The notes under the pieces were generated by a model, which worked only from the letters and a program-made list of their open reading frames with translations, was not told the DNA's origin and ran no database searches. Both the position numbers and the translations under genes were made by a program. This document shows positions 44,706 through 57,758 of a stretch of DNA of 64,000 nt, piece by piece. This DNA is from Heliocybe sulcata (Eukaryota > Basidiomycota > Agaricomycetes > Gloeophyllales > Gloeophyllaceae), in contig ML213513.1 of assembly GCA_004369045.1 (NCBI GenBank), positions 474,968 through 538,967 of the forward strand. The letters are read 5' to 3'. Within the stretch, counting starts at the first letter, position 1. Every line of letters starts with the position of its first letter.

Positions 44706-47700
44706 TTATGGCTGTATGTAACAGTCGGCACGAAATATCGGAATAAAACGGCGCAGTATTCGTGCTTCATGCTGTTCATTCAAGTCAATTGTTTCGTACC
44801 GGGGACTCGGCGCGACCGCGGGTCCATAGTGCTCAAGATGGGTTGCATAACTGGATTGCTCCTGACCGGAAACGAGATGGATTGTACCCGACACGGTTCC
44901 TATTATTCTGCTTGAGGCAGGATACATAAGTGCCAGACATTTGTACTCCGATAATACACAAGACACACCTGCGTTTTTCGTGAATGCCCAGAATTCCTCG
45001 TCCGAAGCCGCCAATGGATTCATATTCTTCAGGAGCCGTTGCGAGGCAGGATTGGGGTCATCGTACATCTTCCGCCACCCATACGAGGCTCTTAAGAGGT
45101 TATCCCAAGTTCCGTCGTCATTCTCGTCCTTGATGACACCAAAGACGTCCGAGGAAAGGCCAGACACCCATATGTCATACGCCGTAAAACTTGCTTTTTC
45201 CTGCCGTCGCACGTACGTGGTAGATGGTGTTTCGCCAGCGAGGGCGAATATAATTCGGATGATGGGTGGTCTCTCGCTCTGGGACTCCTCGAAAACTCCA
45301 AGCTTTACCGGATCCATGATCTCGAAGAGGTTCTCGTCGATCGTCACAGCATATCCTGAGTCGTTGTTGACCTGCACAAGAATAACAGCCTGAGATGCCT
45401 TGGACACCACCGTGGTCGGCCCACCGCGAACCATGGGCAAAACCATGGCCACCTCGGCTTGAGAATCGGGGCACATCACTGCTGCATTCCGGGATAAGTA
45501 CCCTGCAAGGACGTCACTGTCCAGCCCCTCCTGCTCATGCCGCTTAACAAAATGGTTGAAATGCAGAACGTCATCTGCGAAAACATCTTCCAGTTTCTGA
45601 TCTCGATCTGCATCGCATCGATAACGGGACGGCGTAGCCTTCAGGATATCCTGGTCCTTGAAGAGTGCACGAAGAAAGGGGACGAGGCCAAAGACAGTTC
45701 TCAAGCCAGGCGAGCGAGCGCTGCGAGAGTCCACAGCCTGATCTCGAGCCAAAGTCAAGAGAAGCAAGGCGATCAACTCTCCACGGTCGCCTTGTTTAAC
45801 TGCAAAACCATTCAAGACGTTGAGCAGTGCTACCGGGCTGTTGAAGTTACGGAGGTTCTTCATAACATAGACGGCACCCTCCGACAGAATCGGTTCCGAC
45901 GGGTTGAGCGTCAAGATTGTCCGGAACCCGTTGCTCGCAGAAAGGCACACACGCATGTGATTCGCAACCTGGTCCCGCTCCGCCTGGGTAGATGACATGA
46001 GCTCAATGGGCATCCGCAGAGCCAGACAAGCAAGTTGTTGCGCCTTCGTCAAGTCCATGTCCGGATTGATCTCTGCTTTGATAAGTTTCTGAGCCGCGAA
46101 ACTGACTAAGTTGTCTTGGATCTCGACTTTCTCCTCACGATGGAGAGACAAAGAGGATATATACCGACTCGCAAATCTGCAACTGCATGAGCCAAGGGGT
46201 CTGGTAGCGAGAAAACGAAAACACATACAAGGGACGGCCAAGCCTGACTTGGTGCGATAGCTGGGATACATCTTCGAGGGTAAATCGATCAGGCTCGGGT
46301 TTCACAAACATATCCCATCCCAAGACGCAGAACGGAGGTATCAGAGCAAGACGTCCCGTTTGGACGCGGTCCGGGGGATGGCCTTCCTTGGGTAACATAA
46401 ATGGGCTGATCTTGCCGGTCGTCGACAGAAAGAGCGCAAATATACGGAATGAGCGCAGTGAACACAGGACTCTGCGGAGATGCGCAAATGGGGTCATAAG
46501 TGGTCCTGTATCGTCATACTCGACCAGGCCGGGGCGTGTCAAAATGTGGGCTTCGTCGAAGGAGAGGTATAGCGCAGGGCGATGATCTTCAGGCCTGCCC
46601 TGGAAGCCCAAGAGACTCGTGAGATCGGTCGCAGCATCATGCACGCTGCCTAGGAGCATAATGTCAAATGATGAAAGCAAGGAGCAGCGAAGTTACCTGA
46701 CTGACAATTGGCCGACTTCGGGGACCCCTCCCTGCCTTCGTAAAGCTGAGAGAAACTCGTCAGTCTCAGACTCTTAAAGTCCAATTCTATTGTACACGGA
46801 CTGATTTTGCCTTGGCAACAACTCGGTTATAGAATTGAATACGATACGTCCCGTGCGAATCCATGGTTTGACCTTCGGACATTTTGCTTCGGAACCACTC
46901 GGGACGTTGGCTGGGGGCCATCTTCTTGCCTTCCAATGCGTTCTTACATTCTCTCAAGAGCGCAACCACGAACGCACTAACATAGTGGAACAGCTGGGCC
47001 GACGAGAGTCTGTCGAGCTGCTCCACGCTGAAGAAGCGATGTAGCTGTTTGTCTGAAGGAGGGTAACCTTGGATGATAGGAGTTCATTGTCATAACTGAT
47101 GACACAAACTGCAATAAGCCTGTACCTTTCTCATTGGGTTGTCGAAGATTCATGGGTATGACAAAGCTCTCTTTGCTGAGCTCGTCGACAGTCCGTGATT
47201 TCCCTGTGCCGCTGGACTGAACAACGGAGCAGTATGGCACATAAGTTCTACCGCGATCCCAGTGCCAGGCGATATGGTTCTTCAAGGCAACAAGAGCCTC
47301 ACCCCGGAACCTATTTGTCCATGAGCCCTCCGTGGCTAAATACGAGACATTAGACAAACCATTGTGCATGGAGCGCGAACGTACCTTTTTCGCTGGCGAT
47401 TGTTGTGGCACTACTTGTGTCGGGTTCCTGTGGCAGACTATGATAATCACTAAGGACCACTGCCTAGCTCGGTCAGTAGAAGGCTACCTCAGCGCATTTG
47501 ACTGCTGACCTAGTCGGCGAATGCCTTTGTATTCACCTGCGTCCCAGGCCTCGTCTAGGCGCTGGCCCAAACCTTGCTTGTACTTCTCTAGTAATGCAAG
47601 TGCCTCTGTGGCATCAAGGAGGCGTAGTCCATCTGCCATAGAAATGAAGGACAGGAGGCAGCACTTGGCCATATGCGAAAGGGGCTGTCCCTTTGGTAGA

Positions 47701-47966
47701 CTGAATGTTCTCATCTTCGCCTCCACCTCCTTATCCATTTCCTTGTGTCTCTCATCGGTAGTGTGATCAACCAACATCTTCTCCAGTCCCGAGTCAGTCG
47801 AAAGACCGGCAGGGTTCATGTTGGTTCTGCTACCACGGGGATCTAGAGGCTGGAAGCTATGATCTGGAAATGTGGCGCGAGTTGGGCGCGGCCGATCAAT
47901 ACGGCCAAATAATACCTCACCTAACGCGCCACCGCGTATGAGCGCTTGAGCTCTCGGAGCGTTCAT
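44706..47966 (-). CDS. Large P-loop ATPase-family protein, uncharacterised
   Basis: Spread over about seven exons, roughly 970 residues. Start MNAPRAQALIRGGALGEVLFGRID. A helical N-terminal part is followed by WTNRFRGEALVALKNHIAWHWDRGRTYVPYCSVVQSSGTGKSRTVDELS, in which SSGTGKS is a Walker A loop (about 47199-47219), and later by RPALYLSFDEAHIL (about 46540-46580), a Walker B with DE. FALFLSTTGKISPFM and PFCVLGWDMFV follow, then GRPLFASRYISSLS and a ~500-residue C-terminal domain of no known type, ending IFRADCYIQP. I recognise this arrangement as a multi-copy, unnamed agaricomycete family. STAND- or AAA-like ATP hydrolysis is inferred from the motifs. A relic of a family member lies at 21.17 kb. 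It is head to head with an F-box pseudogene 28 bp away. Confidence 0.7.
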
Positions 47967-47994
47967 TCCTTTGTCTCGACTACCATTCCACAAT

Positions 47995-49312
47995 ATGCAC
48001 CTCAGCAACCTGCCACTCGAGCTGATGGCTATCCGCATACTTCAGAATCCGGATTGTTGAGCAGTAAGTACCAGGCCTCATAGATCTAAAGACTAGTGCG
48101 CATTAATCCATACCTTCCATCAGTTCTCTCGGACTTAAAAGCGGTCGTGGATGGACGGCTCCCTCGATCTGCAGTAAAAGCTCCAGCTAGGCGCTTCAGG
48201 TATGGAAGACACACCGGAGTGTGGCTTAGATACCGTGGAGAGGTTCCATATGCTGAAGAAATACGCTTTGGCTTGGGAACATCTGCAATTCCGGCCCATA
48301 CGACGTCCCGCTCAACAAGTACTGTCTTCTGTTCAATAAGCTTCCCGGGTTTACCAGACGTATACTACTCAAGCAGTGGTGTATCATCGATGTCGTCCTG
48401 GGCGGCAACACCCCCCGGAATTATGGGGTGGATCTTGCCTTCGATCCCAGACAAGACCTCCTTGTTCTCAGCGAGATCATCGGCTCACGGTACGTGGTCC
48501 ATGCAGCCCACTGCGCGTAGCACTGTCTAACGTGCGTGTTCTTCTAAGATGCTGCAGAACTCATGCCATGCGCATGTCTATGGGCGACAGACATCTCTAC
48601 GCCGCACAGCTTCGACTGGAGTTTCCTCTCTCCTCCTATCGCAATTCAGATTATACTGTACAGAGCCTCAGTATACCGGACGATTACGCAATTGATATCT
48701 TGGCGGAGCAGAGATGTTATCGTCCTCGGATAGTTGAGCCAAACGTCGTCGTCTGGAATTGGAAGACAGGGCGCGTTAGGGCACGTGATCGCAACGCCTG
48801 CCTTCCTCCTCATTTCTGGACAAGAGCGGCTCTGGTTTTTGGGAGGTCCGTGGGTCTTCCATCTTCTTCAATCGGCGATTCCTCATGTATGCGCCAAATT
48901 CGCGATCATTGTGATGGTTCCGTGATTCAAGTCTGCGACTTCAGCCGGTCTCAGCGGAGGGGTCAAGTCTCCCAAGACCCATTCAAGAAACCCGAGGAAG
49001 ATGAGAGAGATGAAAACTCAACCATACTCGGAAGGTCCGCTGCGTCGATTGGATCCCGGAGTCGGGAGCAGAGGAACTGAGGACTGCGTTTCAACATACC
49101 AGCAACTCCATATATGGGCAGATGGACGATGTACAGACGGCAATCTCTGAACATAACATTGATATTATAGTCGCGCAGGTACGGCTTTGCGAATAATCCC
49201 GTACAGGGTGTGGACTGACGTTGTGACCTAGAGAGTATACGACCAGTTCGGACGAGGTCGATGGCACTTCAGTGTCCTGTCACGCCCGCCGCCTGGAGCT
49301 AGGTCAATATGA
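47995..49312 (+). pseudogene. F-box-type gene, degraded paralog of copy A
   Basis: Parts match the F-box gene at 35.8 kb in order: an F-box start (MHLSNLPLELMAIRILQN); MDGSLDLQ-stop-KLQLGASGMEDTP versus DGSVALRYKLALSAADMED, where a tyrosine codon has become TAA; GVDLAFDPRQDLLVLSEI versus AVDFAIDPAQNLLILIEL; NVVVWNWKTGRV versus HLVIWDWKTSEV; CDGSVIQVCDFSRSQRR versus CDGDIEIQLCDFSRYQRH. The frame must shift between several of these blocks, and the F-box ends early at a TGA (48058-48060). A last exon-like piece (RVYDQFGRGRWHFSVLSRPP) follows an intact-looking acceptor. Best read as a host pseudogene; a heavily spliced divergent gene is less likely. Confidence 0.6.
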
Positions 49313-49645
49313 CGATTACTGTGTCCGGTAGGGGCATACATACTGCAAAGAGCCAGATAACTCTAGCAGTCGGTCTACAGAGAGAAAAGGTATGATGATA
49401 ATCAGATCCGGGTATATGACCGTAAAGCGTGCAAGAAAGGATAAGAATGTGGTGTCAAAAGGAAAAGAAAAGCGAGGCTTAAGCAACCAGTCTCGGCAGT
49501 AACGCTACGATGGACAACAAGCTATTGTACGAGAGCCCTAGCCCTCGAGCATCTCTGACAACACAAAGTCTGGAGAACAGTGAGAAGGAAGGGTACAACG
49601 AAAGCAGACCGAGAGCAACGGGCAACATCTGTCCTTCTTCATTAA
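49313..49645. other. Intergenic stretch
   Basis: 3' flank of the F-box pseudogene and of the kinase (minus). No gene, RNA or repeat seen. Confidence 0.5.
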
Positions 49646-52600
49646 TCATTCTTCGTCCTCATCTTCTTCTTGAATCACCGGCGCATGATACCCAGTGTTT
49701 GTCGATCGGCCGTTGGGTAGCTGTCTTCGCGAAGCTACTTTAGTCTCGTCAAAGGTCGACTCCGTGGGCAAGGGCGATGACCGTTCGACAGGCGAATGCC
49801 CAGATTTATGCCGCCGGCCTGACCCAGTACCGCCTCGAGCATTGCGTTTCGTCGCAGTCCCCGCCGATGTCTGTCGGCCGTTATTGAACCGAGGAGGCGC
49901 CGAAAGCATGAACGGATCCCCTGCTTGAGATTGTGACAGTCCAGATTGCGAGGAAGGCATTTGGCCTAAACCACCTAGGAACGGCGAATCGTCCTCCTCG
50001 TCCACCCAATCCTCTTCGTCTCCCATGCTTAAACTTTGCCGGCCCGAGAAGACGTCACGGATGCTGATTGGGCCGTCACCAGCAGGCGATACAGCCAACA
50101 CCTCGATTGGCATATGCGCCGATCGTGTCTGCCAACCAGGAGGCTCGAGACCCCATGACTTCTTCCAACTGGAACGACCCACAGAGTTAACTGGATTGCC
50201 AAACGGTGTCGACCGCTTCTGCGCCACGAACATGGAATTTCCGTGTCCACCTCGACGTGGTGTCTCATCCAGAGACCCTCTAGTTCTGGACGGCGATGCA
50301 GTTCTTTCACCCTCGTCATAGAATGAGCCTCGGCGCGAAGAATTCCTGGAATGCACGGATGATGTATTGGAGTCCGAGCGACCGTGGCTTGGCCGTCCCG
50401 CGGTGCTCTGGCTCGAGTGAGATTGTCGAACTACTCGTGTCGAGGAGCCAGAGCCTCCCCTTCTATGATACTTCGGCAGAGGCGAGGCTGCTCGGCTCAT
50501 GTTAAGGGAGCCTCCAGAGCTAGCAGACGGCGACTTACGATGTCTATGCATATTAATACTCTGGACAGATGACGGCCGGGACGGGTACTCCCCGCGCTCC
50601 GAGTTAGGTGTGCGGCTTCCGAACGACCTCCGGCTGGCATCACTTCTTTGCCGGTGAATGGGTGCGGTAAGATCGACATTCGGCGACGACTCGATGATCA
50701 TCTGCATAGACGTTGTGGACGACCTGCGAGAGTTGACGCTACTCGAACGACGAGAGGAAGCGGAATGTCGCTTGGAATGGTAGGTGTGCACTCGTGCTGG
50801 ATGCGGGCCACTTCCACTAGTACGCCTCTTCACCACGGCTCTACTGGCAGTAGGACTGGACCCAGAAGCACCATTTGAACCTTGCAAGCTGTGGCCATAT
50901 GCCATACCACGGGCACCTGACCCAGCTGCCACCGACTTGCGTTTCCCCTTGCGATCCTCATGGAACCACATTCTGAACGCCGTGAGTAGACTTGCGCGGT
51001 TACGATGACTGATCTTCCCTCCATGATCAAGGTCAGGTAATGAAGTTAGCGTGTCCCCAGGAGAAGCAGTGGGTGTAGGCGAATGAGTCGGACTCTGGCT
51101 CGATCCCGCTACAACCCATGGCGAGCCCACCTGAGATCGTCCCGACTTCGCCTCTGCATCTTGCGCGGGCGTACCAGGCGTTGGCATTTCCTTGCTGGCC
51201 TTCAGAGGAGGCGACTTCGTCATCAGCCTGCTGGAAGCGCTCCCATGTGAGCTCCTGGATTCCTCCGTGCTGGTCATCTTCTTTTCGAATTCCTTCGCAG
51301 CCTTCTCCCTCTCTTCCTTCACTGCTTCGCTCGATTTCTTCCGTACTAATCCGGCGGCCTCGAGAGCAGTTGTAGCGCGCTGCATGATGCTCACGCTACC
51401 AGAGCGACCCTTCCGACCTCTCGTCCCAGCACCACTCCCAGGAGTCGAAGGTTGAGACTTGGCACCTATCTCTGTTATGGACGGGGTTGGTGATAACAAA
51501 GACCGCATCGGAGACCCGGTCCTTGGGGGAGTCTTGGGGCGACTGGTGGTAGCAACAGTGGGCGTAGGAGGGACAAGCGCGAATTCAGGAGCGGAGTGAG
51601 CTCCCGGAGTCGGCGACTCAGCCTGGCTTGCCTCCTGAATAGGAGAAGCATGCCTGGAATCCTTCCACTTCTTATCGTGCTTCTTCATCTCCGCATGCTC
51701 TGCAATGTCAGATGAAGACGCGTCAGGATGGCTCAATGTGATTATCTTGTCGGCATTTCCTTCTTCGATGGCCTTCCTTTCCGCCCTGCGTCGTAGCATC
51801 CACCACATCGCCCCCGCTGCATCGCACGCATCCGAAAGCACTGAATGGACCATCTGTCCCGTATCGAAGCCCAGAACGCTGAGGCCGTTCAGAAGCTCGC
51901 GGTCAAGCGATGTCGAGAATATGATGGGCGCCGGCGTGTTCAGCAACGACACATAGTCTTGCGGCGCTGCCGGAGCCAGCGGTCTCTCCATGGTAGCACG
52001 GTCGTTCTCGTGATCCTCTTGGTCAGATAATGCAGATGACACGGAACGGCGCTTCGTTCGAGCTGGCGTCTTCGGCGGATAGGCCGGAGGTGCTTTCGAA
52101 GCACTGGAGCTCGTGCGAGGTAACGAAGGTCGTGCTGGCCCTCCGTCAGCCCCCTCCTCATTAAGATCATCTTGTTTGGTCCCAGCCTCAGCCTGCTCCC
52201 GAATGGTGTGGTCACTTAGATGGCGACGGATGAGCATATCGTCAACCCCTTGAACAGCGACGGCCTCGTGTGCGCTATCGACAGGGGTGATGGGTCCCGA
52301 TGGAAGATCTGACGACGCTGATACGAAGGTGGCATCAGAGGCCGTCGAGGATACAGACTTTTGCGGGGATGGCTGGGCGGTTGGTGAGGCGACGGGGTGC
52401 GTAGCTGCAGATTCAGTGGTGTCTGGTGCGTAGCTTCTCTCATGTGGAGGTATTGTAAACCATGGATGGGATAGTATCTGCGGAATTTGCAGCCTTTGAG
52501 ATGGGTCCTTGACAAGGATCTTCTTAAGCAAGTCTCTGGCGTCTAGATGGAGTTCTGTCAGGACAGCCTTTCAGGCATAATCAAAAACACCTTACTATCA

Positions 52601-53493
52601 GAGAGCCACTCAGGATCCTCAAATTCCCCTTTCATGACCATCTTTCGCATGACACTTTCATCGTCGTCGTCGAAAGGCAGGGTACCCGTCAAGAGTGTAT
52701 AAAGAATCACTCCAAGGGACCAAACGTCCACCTCTGCGGCCAGTTTATGTCATCGCAACCAAATTTCTGAGCATACCACATACCTGGACCGAGGTACTTC
52801 TGGCCTGCAAGCATCTCTGGGGAGGCGTAGCCTGTCGTTCCGCAGAACGTCTCCAACAGAGCACTACGATCAAACTCCCGAGTGAACCCAAAGTCACCCA
52901 GCTTCACGCGACATCTCTCGTCAAGAAGGACGTTCTCCAGTTTGAGGTCACGGTGTACGATACCCTTCTCGTGGACATACGCGACGGCGAGGCAAAGCTG
53001 ACCGAATATAATCCTTGTCTCTTCTTCATTCAAGCGACCTTTCTCGGCGAGGTAATCGAATAGCTCCCCTCCGGAGCAAAGTTCTGTGACCAGCCAGATC
53101 GACGATTCGGTTGCGATGACTTCATATAATTGGGTTACATGTGGGTGGTGAAGCCGGCGATGGTGATGTATCTCGCGCGTCAGGGACGCCGACATGGCTT
53201 TCGGAATCTGCTTGATGGCCACTTTCGTGGACGTTAACCTGTGCGTTCCCAATCGCACCTTCCCGTATGCCCCTGCACTCCGTAGCACCGGTCAGTCCTA
53301 CCCAGCAACTAGTGTAGTCAAGCTGTCCATGCACACCTTCCCCAATGACCTTCCCTAGGGTATAATTCCCCACCACCCTAATCTTCGTAGACGACAGTTC
53401 TTTGCCCAGTTCATTATAAGCTGAGGCGAGTACTGCCTTCTGATTCTGGTTCTGCGAGACCGAGGACGAATGTTTGTGGCCGTGACTAGACAT
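49646..53493 (-). CDS. CAMK-type Ser/Thr kinase with long disordered tail (KIN4-like)
   Basis: Four exons give exactly 1,227 codons. The kinase domain fills about residues 45-310: GNYTLGKVIGEGAYGKVRLG (glycine loop), KVAIKQI (VAIK Lys), HHHRRLHHPHVTQLYEV, WLVTELCSGGELFDYL, IVHRDLKLENVLL (catalytic loop), KLGDFGF (DFG), FCGTTGYASPEML (activation loop), VDVWSLGVILYTLLTGTLPF and QRLQIPQILSHPWF. All catalytic residues are present. The remaining ~900 residues come from one 2.9 kb exon and are Ser/Pro/Arg-rich and disordered, ending in an acidic EEDEDEE. The domain looks like the KIN4 branch of CAMKL kinases, which in yeast monitors spindle position; this placement is from memory. Alternative: another AMPK-related kinase. 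The start MSSHGHKHSSS is the first good ATG. Confidence 0.88.
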
Positions 53494-55110
53494 TGTTGGT
53501 ATATGCACAAACGAATGGCGCAGGCGTTAGAGCCCTGAGGTTAGAGCCGTGCAGACAGGCAGGCAGGCAGCAACGAAGCAACGAAAGCAGACGCAGTCCG
53601 GAGACCAAGAAGGTCGGAGGGCTCGTGCGTCTCCTTGGCCGCAGCCACCCGCGACGGCGCCGAACGTTGATCCTCAACCATCACTCTCGCAGGCAACAGC
53701 ACCTATAAACTGTGCGCTTTGTCCTGGCACCTCTGTTCTCTATTGTGACCGATGATATAGCTGGTCGGCATCCGTGTTTGCAGCGTTCTTACACTAAAGA
53801 CTGTCTACTGGGGCGTCTGGACTGCAAATAGACGAGCACCGATCGCAAGCCTCTATTTCTCGTCTTCAGGTTTCAATTGACGTTTGGGCTTGAGTGGGAT
53901 ACAGACTTTCGGACGACGCAGTGTGTCCGTATGGTATGCTACTGCTTGGTTTCGGGTATCATCAGGGGTTGCGAGGTTGCCTAGGAGGTTCCGAACTCCT
54001 GTTCATGCATCATGTATGCACTGCGGCGGCAGTATGACTATCATTGTCTCATCTCTGCATGGCTAGGGATAGAATCTGTGTTGGAGCGGCAGTCGCTGAA
54101 GGACGGTTGTGGGTGCTCGTGTGCTCTGTGCAGAACGTTGCTCTTATCTCTCCGAGCTCCCGCACTCACCTCTCTGAAATGGGCGAGACAACTGATGCTG
54201 CTATGCTATCCCTGTTCGTAAGCATGCAGGCAGGGTACAATATGCCTCCGGTGCTGCGACCGCTCATGGGAGACTCAGGCAACGCTTGCGGGCGTCGTTC
54301 TCCGGAACTTCTCTCTCAGTGGACGAACCAATTCTACGCTCACGAAGGAGGCACTGGTATGTCGACGTCGGAGCTATTTGTGGGACCGGGAGGTAACCAG
54401 TTTGCGTTGCTGCAAGGGGGGTCAATGCCAGCGCGCAGATGTGTACGGTGGTCAAGTTTTTCCGCCGGCTGTAAGACGTCGACCCTAACCTCGTTCATGA
54501 TACACCGTCGCTTCTACCCGACAACCGTGATTGCAGATCCCTCCAAAGTCGCCTAAGGCACGCCACTTTCCAATTCACTTTGAGCCCAGTACTTCTGAGC
54601 CTTTGACACTTTAATGGATCCCTGTAAGCCACGAATATTTAACGGCGATAACATTTTACTACCGCACTTATTCTCGATGTCTTTTGGTTTGCCGAGTCAG
54701 AGGACACGTACGCGTATCTTAATCTCAACCCGCGGCGGTGCAGTTCTCAGAGGCACCAGTACGCTTAAGCACTGATCGGCGTTCCTCAAACCGGGCACCC
54801 GACCATACTTCGGTTATTCAACGCCCTACAACGGCATAATCCAGGAGCACACGAGACTCTAGGAGGCGCCGCTACGACTAACGGAGAGAGCGAGCTACCA
54901 TCAGTGCCTCAATTCCTACATTAATATGGTTCCGCTCGTTCCAGATGGAGTCGAGCGGGAGAAAAGAAGAGTCGTGTACGTACTCCAGAATACTGCACGG
55001 CTGACGAGATCTGAGAACTTACATTATAAAAAGACAGGACAATGTCTGCGACTATCAATCGTTCCTCTTGCACTTGTCTTACTTCGTGCACCACCTCGCC
55101 TTGAACCGCC
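53494..55110. other. Long intergenic stretch
   Basis: About 1.6 kb between the kinase and the second ALDH. Near 53550-53590 it has simple repeats (gcaggcaggcag; gaagcaacgaaag). An open frame at 54044-54556 (MSHLCMARDRICVG...) has no recognisable motif and lacks splice context; I do not call it. No tRNA or rRNA was found by eye. Confidence 0.45.
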
Positions 55111-56975
55111 ATGTTGCAGCACACGCCTACAAGTGATATCGAGCCCGTAAGTATGTCCCCCACCGTCTGATTCTGCTGAACGTCATATCCTGGGCAGACC
55201 TACAAGCGGCTATGTGATACCTTCCACTCGGGGGCCACCCTCCCCCTCGCATACCGGAGGCGCCAGCTCCTCCAGCTCGCCAGGATGATCCAGGACAACC
55301 AGACAGCTCTCGAGGAGGCCATCTTCGCCGACCTCGGAAAGGCGAAGCAAGAAGCCGTCATGTCCGAACTCGCGCCGATCGTGTCTAGCGCGCTCCAGGC
55401 CGTAGACAAGCTGGAAGAATGGAACAAGGTCGAGAAGCCCGAGGTTCATGAGTCTTGGAGGTCTGGTTGGGACACTACGATATACATTGTTCCCAAGGGT
55501 GTCTGTCTTATCATCTCGTTAGCTTATTGAGCTCCCGTCTTTGCGGTCGTGCTGACGGTCGCCGCACAGTCCCTGGAACTACCCTTACATTCTCTCCCTG
55601 TGTCCCTTAGTCGGCGCCCTTGCAGCCGGGTGCGCAGCCGTCCTCAAGCCCTCGGAACTGTCACCCGCAACCTCCACAATCCTCGCCCGCCTCGTGCCGA
55701 AATACCTCGACCCCAACGCCTACGCCGTGGTGAACGGCGCCGTCCCTGAAACCTCGGCGCTCATCAACCTAAAATGGAATCACATCGTGTACACCGGCGG
55801 GATCAGAGTCGGGCGGCTTATCGCAGCTGCTGCGGCTAAGAACGTCACCCCGGTAACGCTTGAGCTCGGGGGGAAGAGCCCAGCGTTTGTGGATGAGAGC
55901 ACGGACATGGAGGTGGCAGCGAGGAGGATTCTGTTTGGGAAGCAGCAGAATAGTGGACAGGTCAGTCCCATAGCGGACGCAGATTTCGTCCGCTGCTGAC
56001 TCTCCTGGCAGCTTTGTGTCACCCCTGACTACGTCCTCGTCCCCCGGCACAAGAAGGCGGAACTCATCGCTGGGTTCGAGAAGGCGAACAAAGCGTTCTG
56101 GCCCGATGGCGCGCTTGCGCCGACATCCCACATCGGGAAGATCGTCAACCCTGGCCACCACACACGTCTGACTTCGATGCTGAAGAACACGAAGGGCAAG
56201 ATTGTGATTGGCGGCCAGATCGAGGGCGACAAGCGGATAGCGCCTACTATCGTGGACGATGTGCCGCTTGATGATGTGTTGATGGAGGAGTAAGTCACGA
56301 GCTGTTCGTGAGGCGGCTGGGAAGGCTCATGCGATGCGTTGGATTGATAGTGAGCTCTTTGGACCGATCTTGCCTATCGTCCCTGTGGACGACGTCGAGG
56401 ATGCCCTGCGCGTCATCAGAGAAAGGTGCGTCCTCAGTGTCGCCTCTGTCGCTCTCAAACTCACGTTCGGACGATCGACAGGCCGTACCCCCTAGTTCTC
56501 TACTGCTTCACCGAGAGCGAAGACGTTCGGCACAAATGTAAGTTTACCCTCCCTCCCGCTTTTATCCGCTTGACGCTGGCTGTCGCAGTTGTAACGCGCA
56601 CGAACAGCGGCACGCTGGTCTTTAACGACACCTTCTCCCAGCTCGCCGTACACGAAATTCCCTTCGGCGGGCACGGCGACTCCGGGTGTACGTCTCCCTT
56701 CCTTGCGCCTTCCCATCTTGCTATGCTCACGGCGACGTCGTAGATGGCTCGTGGAACGGCAAACACTCGTTTGACACGTTCGTGCACCGGCGTGGGTCGA
56801 CGAACGTCCCTATCGCGTACGCATCGTCTACTCTGTCTGTTCTTCCGAGAGATGTTGCTTACCAGAACTTCTTCCTAGGGCGGACCCGCACCTCGCGTTC
56901 CGCTACCCGCCATACAACAATGCGTCGTACGAGATGTTTGCGGGCGCTGTGAAGCAGCCGATCCCTGAATTTTAG
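55111..56975 (+). CDS. Aldehyde dehydrogenase, family 3 type (copy 2)
   Basis: Nine exons give 474 residues. Signature parts: LAYRRRQLLQLARMIQDN, SPWNYPYILSL, GCAAVLKPSE, VYTGGIRVGR, the general-base Glu in TLELGGKSPAFVD, the catalytic Cys in NSGQLCVTPDYV, ELFGPILPIVPV, and HEIPFGGHGDSGYG. Unlike copy 1 it keeps the standard LELGGK. Intron positions match copy 1 except that the intron inside LAV|HE is absent here, so one copy lost or gained it. Codon use is clearly more GC3-rich than in copy 1, suggesting stronger expression. The C-terminus FAGAVKQPIPEF has no membrane anchor. Likely role: detoxification or fatty-aldehyde oxidation. Confidence 0.9.
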
Positions 56976-57758
56976 CTATATCACTGATTGGAGGGTTGAT
57001 GTTGGGGAGGCGGTCGACTGCAGATAACTAGTATCGGCATACACTTGGACGCTGAGGGTATCTTGTGAATAGGAAACACTAGTAGAATCCAGTCTGTCAG
57101 GCTTGGAAGTACGACTTGCTGTACATAAGAGCCTCCGGTTTCAAGTACCAGGCTCAAGGCTGATGCTCATTGCATACTTCATTATCGTATCCTTGGGCGA
57201 CAGGACCTCTGGGGTGTCTGTAAATATGTCAAAAGTTGGTAGCGGCTTTGGCAGGATGTGGGGAGCACAGAAGTTTTAGTATTTCAAGAGGGGGGGAGGG
57301 GGGGAAGATGCATTTTATTTTGATCCTCGGCCGACGGATGTCCCAGGATAGATTCTTCTTCCAACGGATGACAGTAAGCACATCGTATACCACCCCACGA
57401 CATGCCCGGTATTGCAGTCAGAGATCCTGACAACACCCGCGTATACGTATGCGGCGTATCTCGACGCATAAATAACCAACAGCAGCATCGTATATACACG
57501 GACATAACGGCGGTCGTAGGTTACAGTGCTGAATCAGAAGTAGTACGATCCCTAGCGATGTGAAAGAGTAGAATGTGAGGTGAAAAGAAATAAAAGATAA
57601 GAAAATAAGTTGATGTGAGGATACATTGGTAGGAGTACAATGCAGCATCCCGAATCGTGGCCGTCCAGAGGTCGTGACTGAGGCATGGTAAACCAGATGG
57701 CGTAGGCAAGAGGATGCGCACGACTAGGTAACGGGCATTAAACTCGTGCTCGCGCAAC
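56976..57758. other. Intergenic with G-run
   Basis: Contains a near-homopurine G tract (two G7 runs separated by one A) around 57288-57303. No gene seen; short open frames are unremarkable. 3' flanks of ALDH copy 2 and of the Lys/Ala-rich gene converge here. Confidence 0.5.

Noticed and set aside
54044-54556. 170-codon plus-strand frame in the kinase-ALDH spacer
   Set aside because: No motif, no splice context and mixed composition; could be chance in a 1.6 kb spacer.
57284-57305. G-rich tract as a G-quadruplex element
   Set aside because: Only two long G runs separated by one A, and not near a start site; no support for function.
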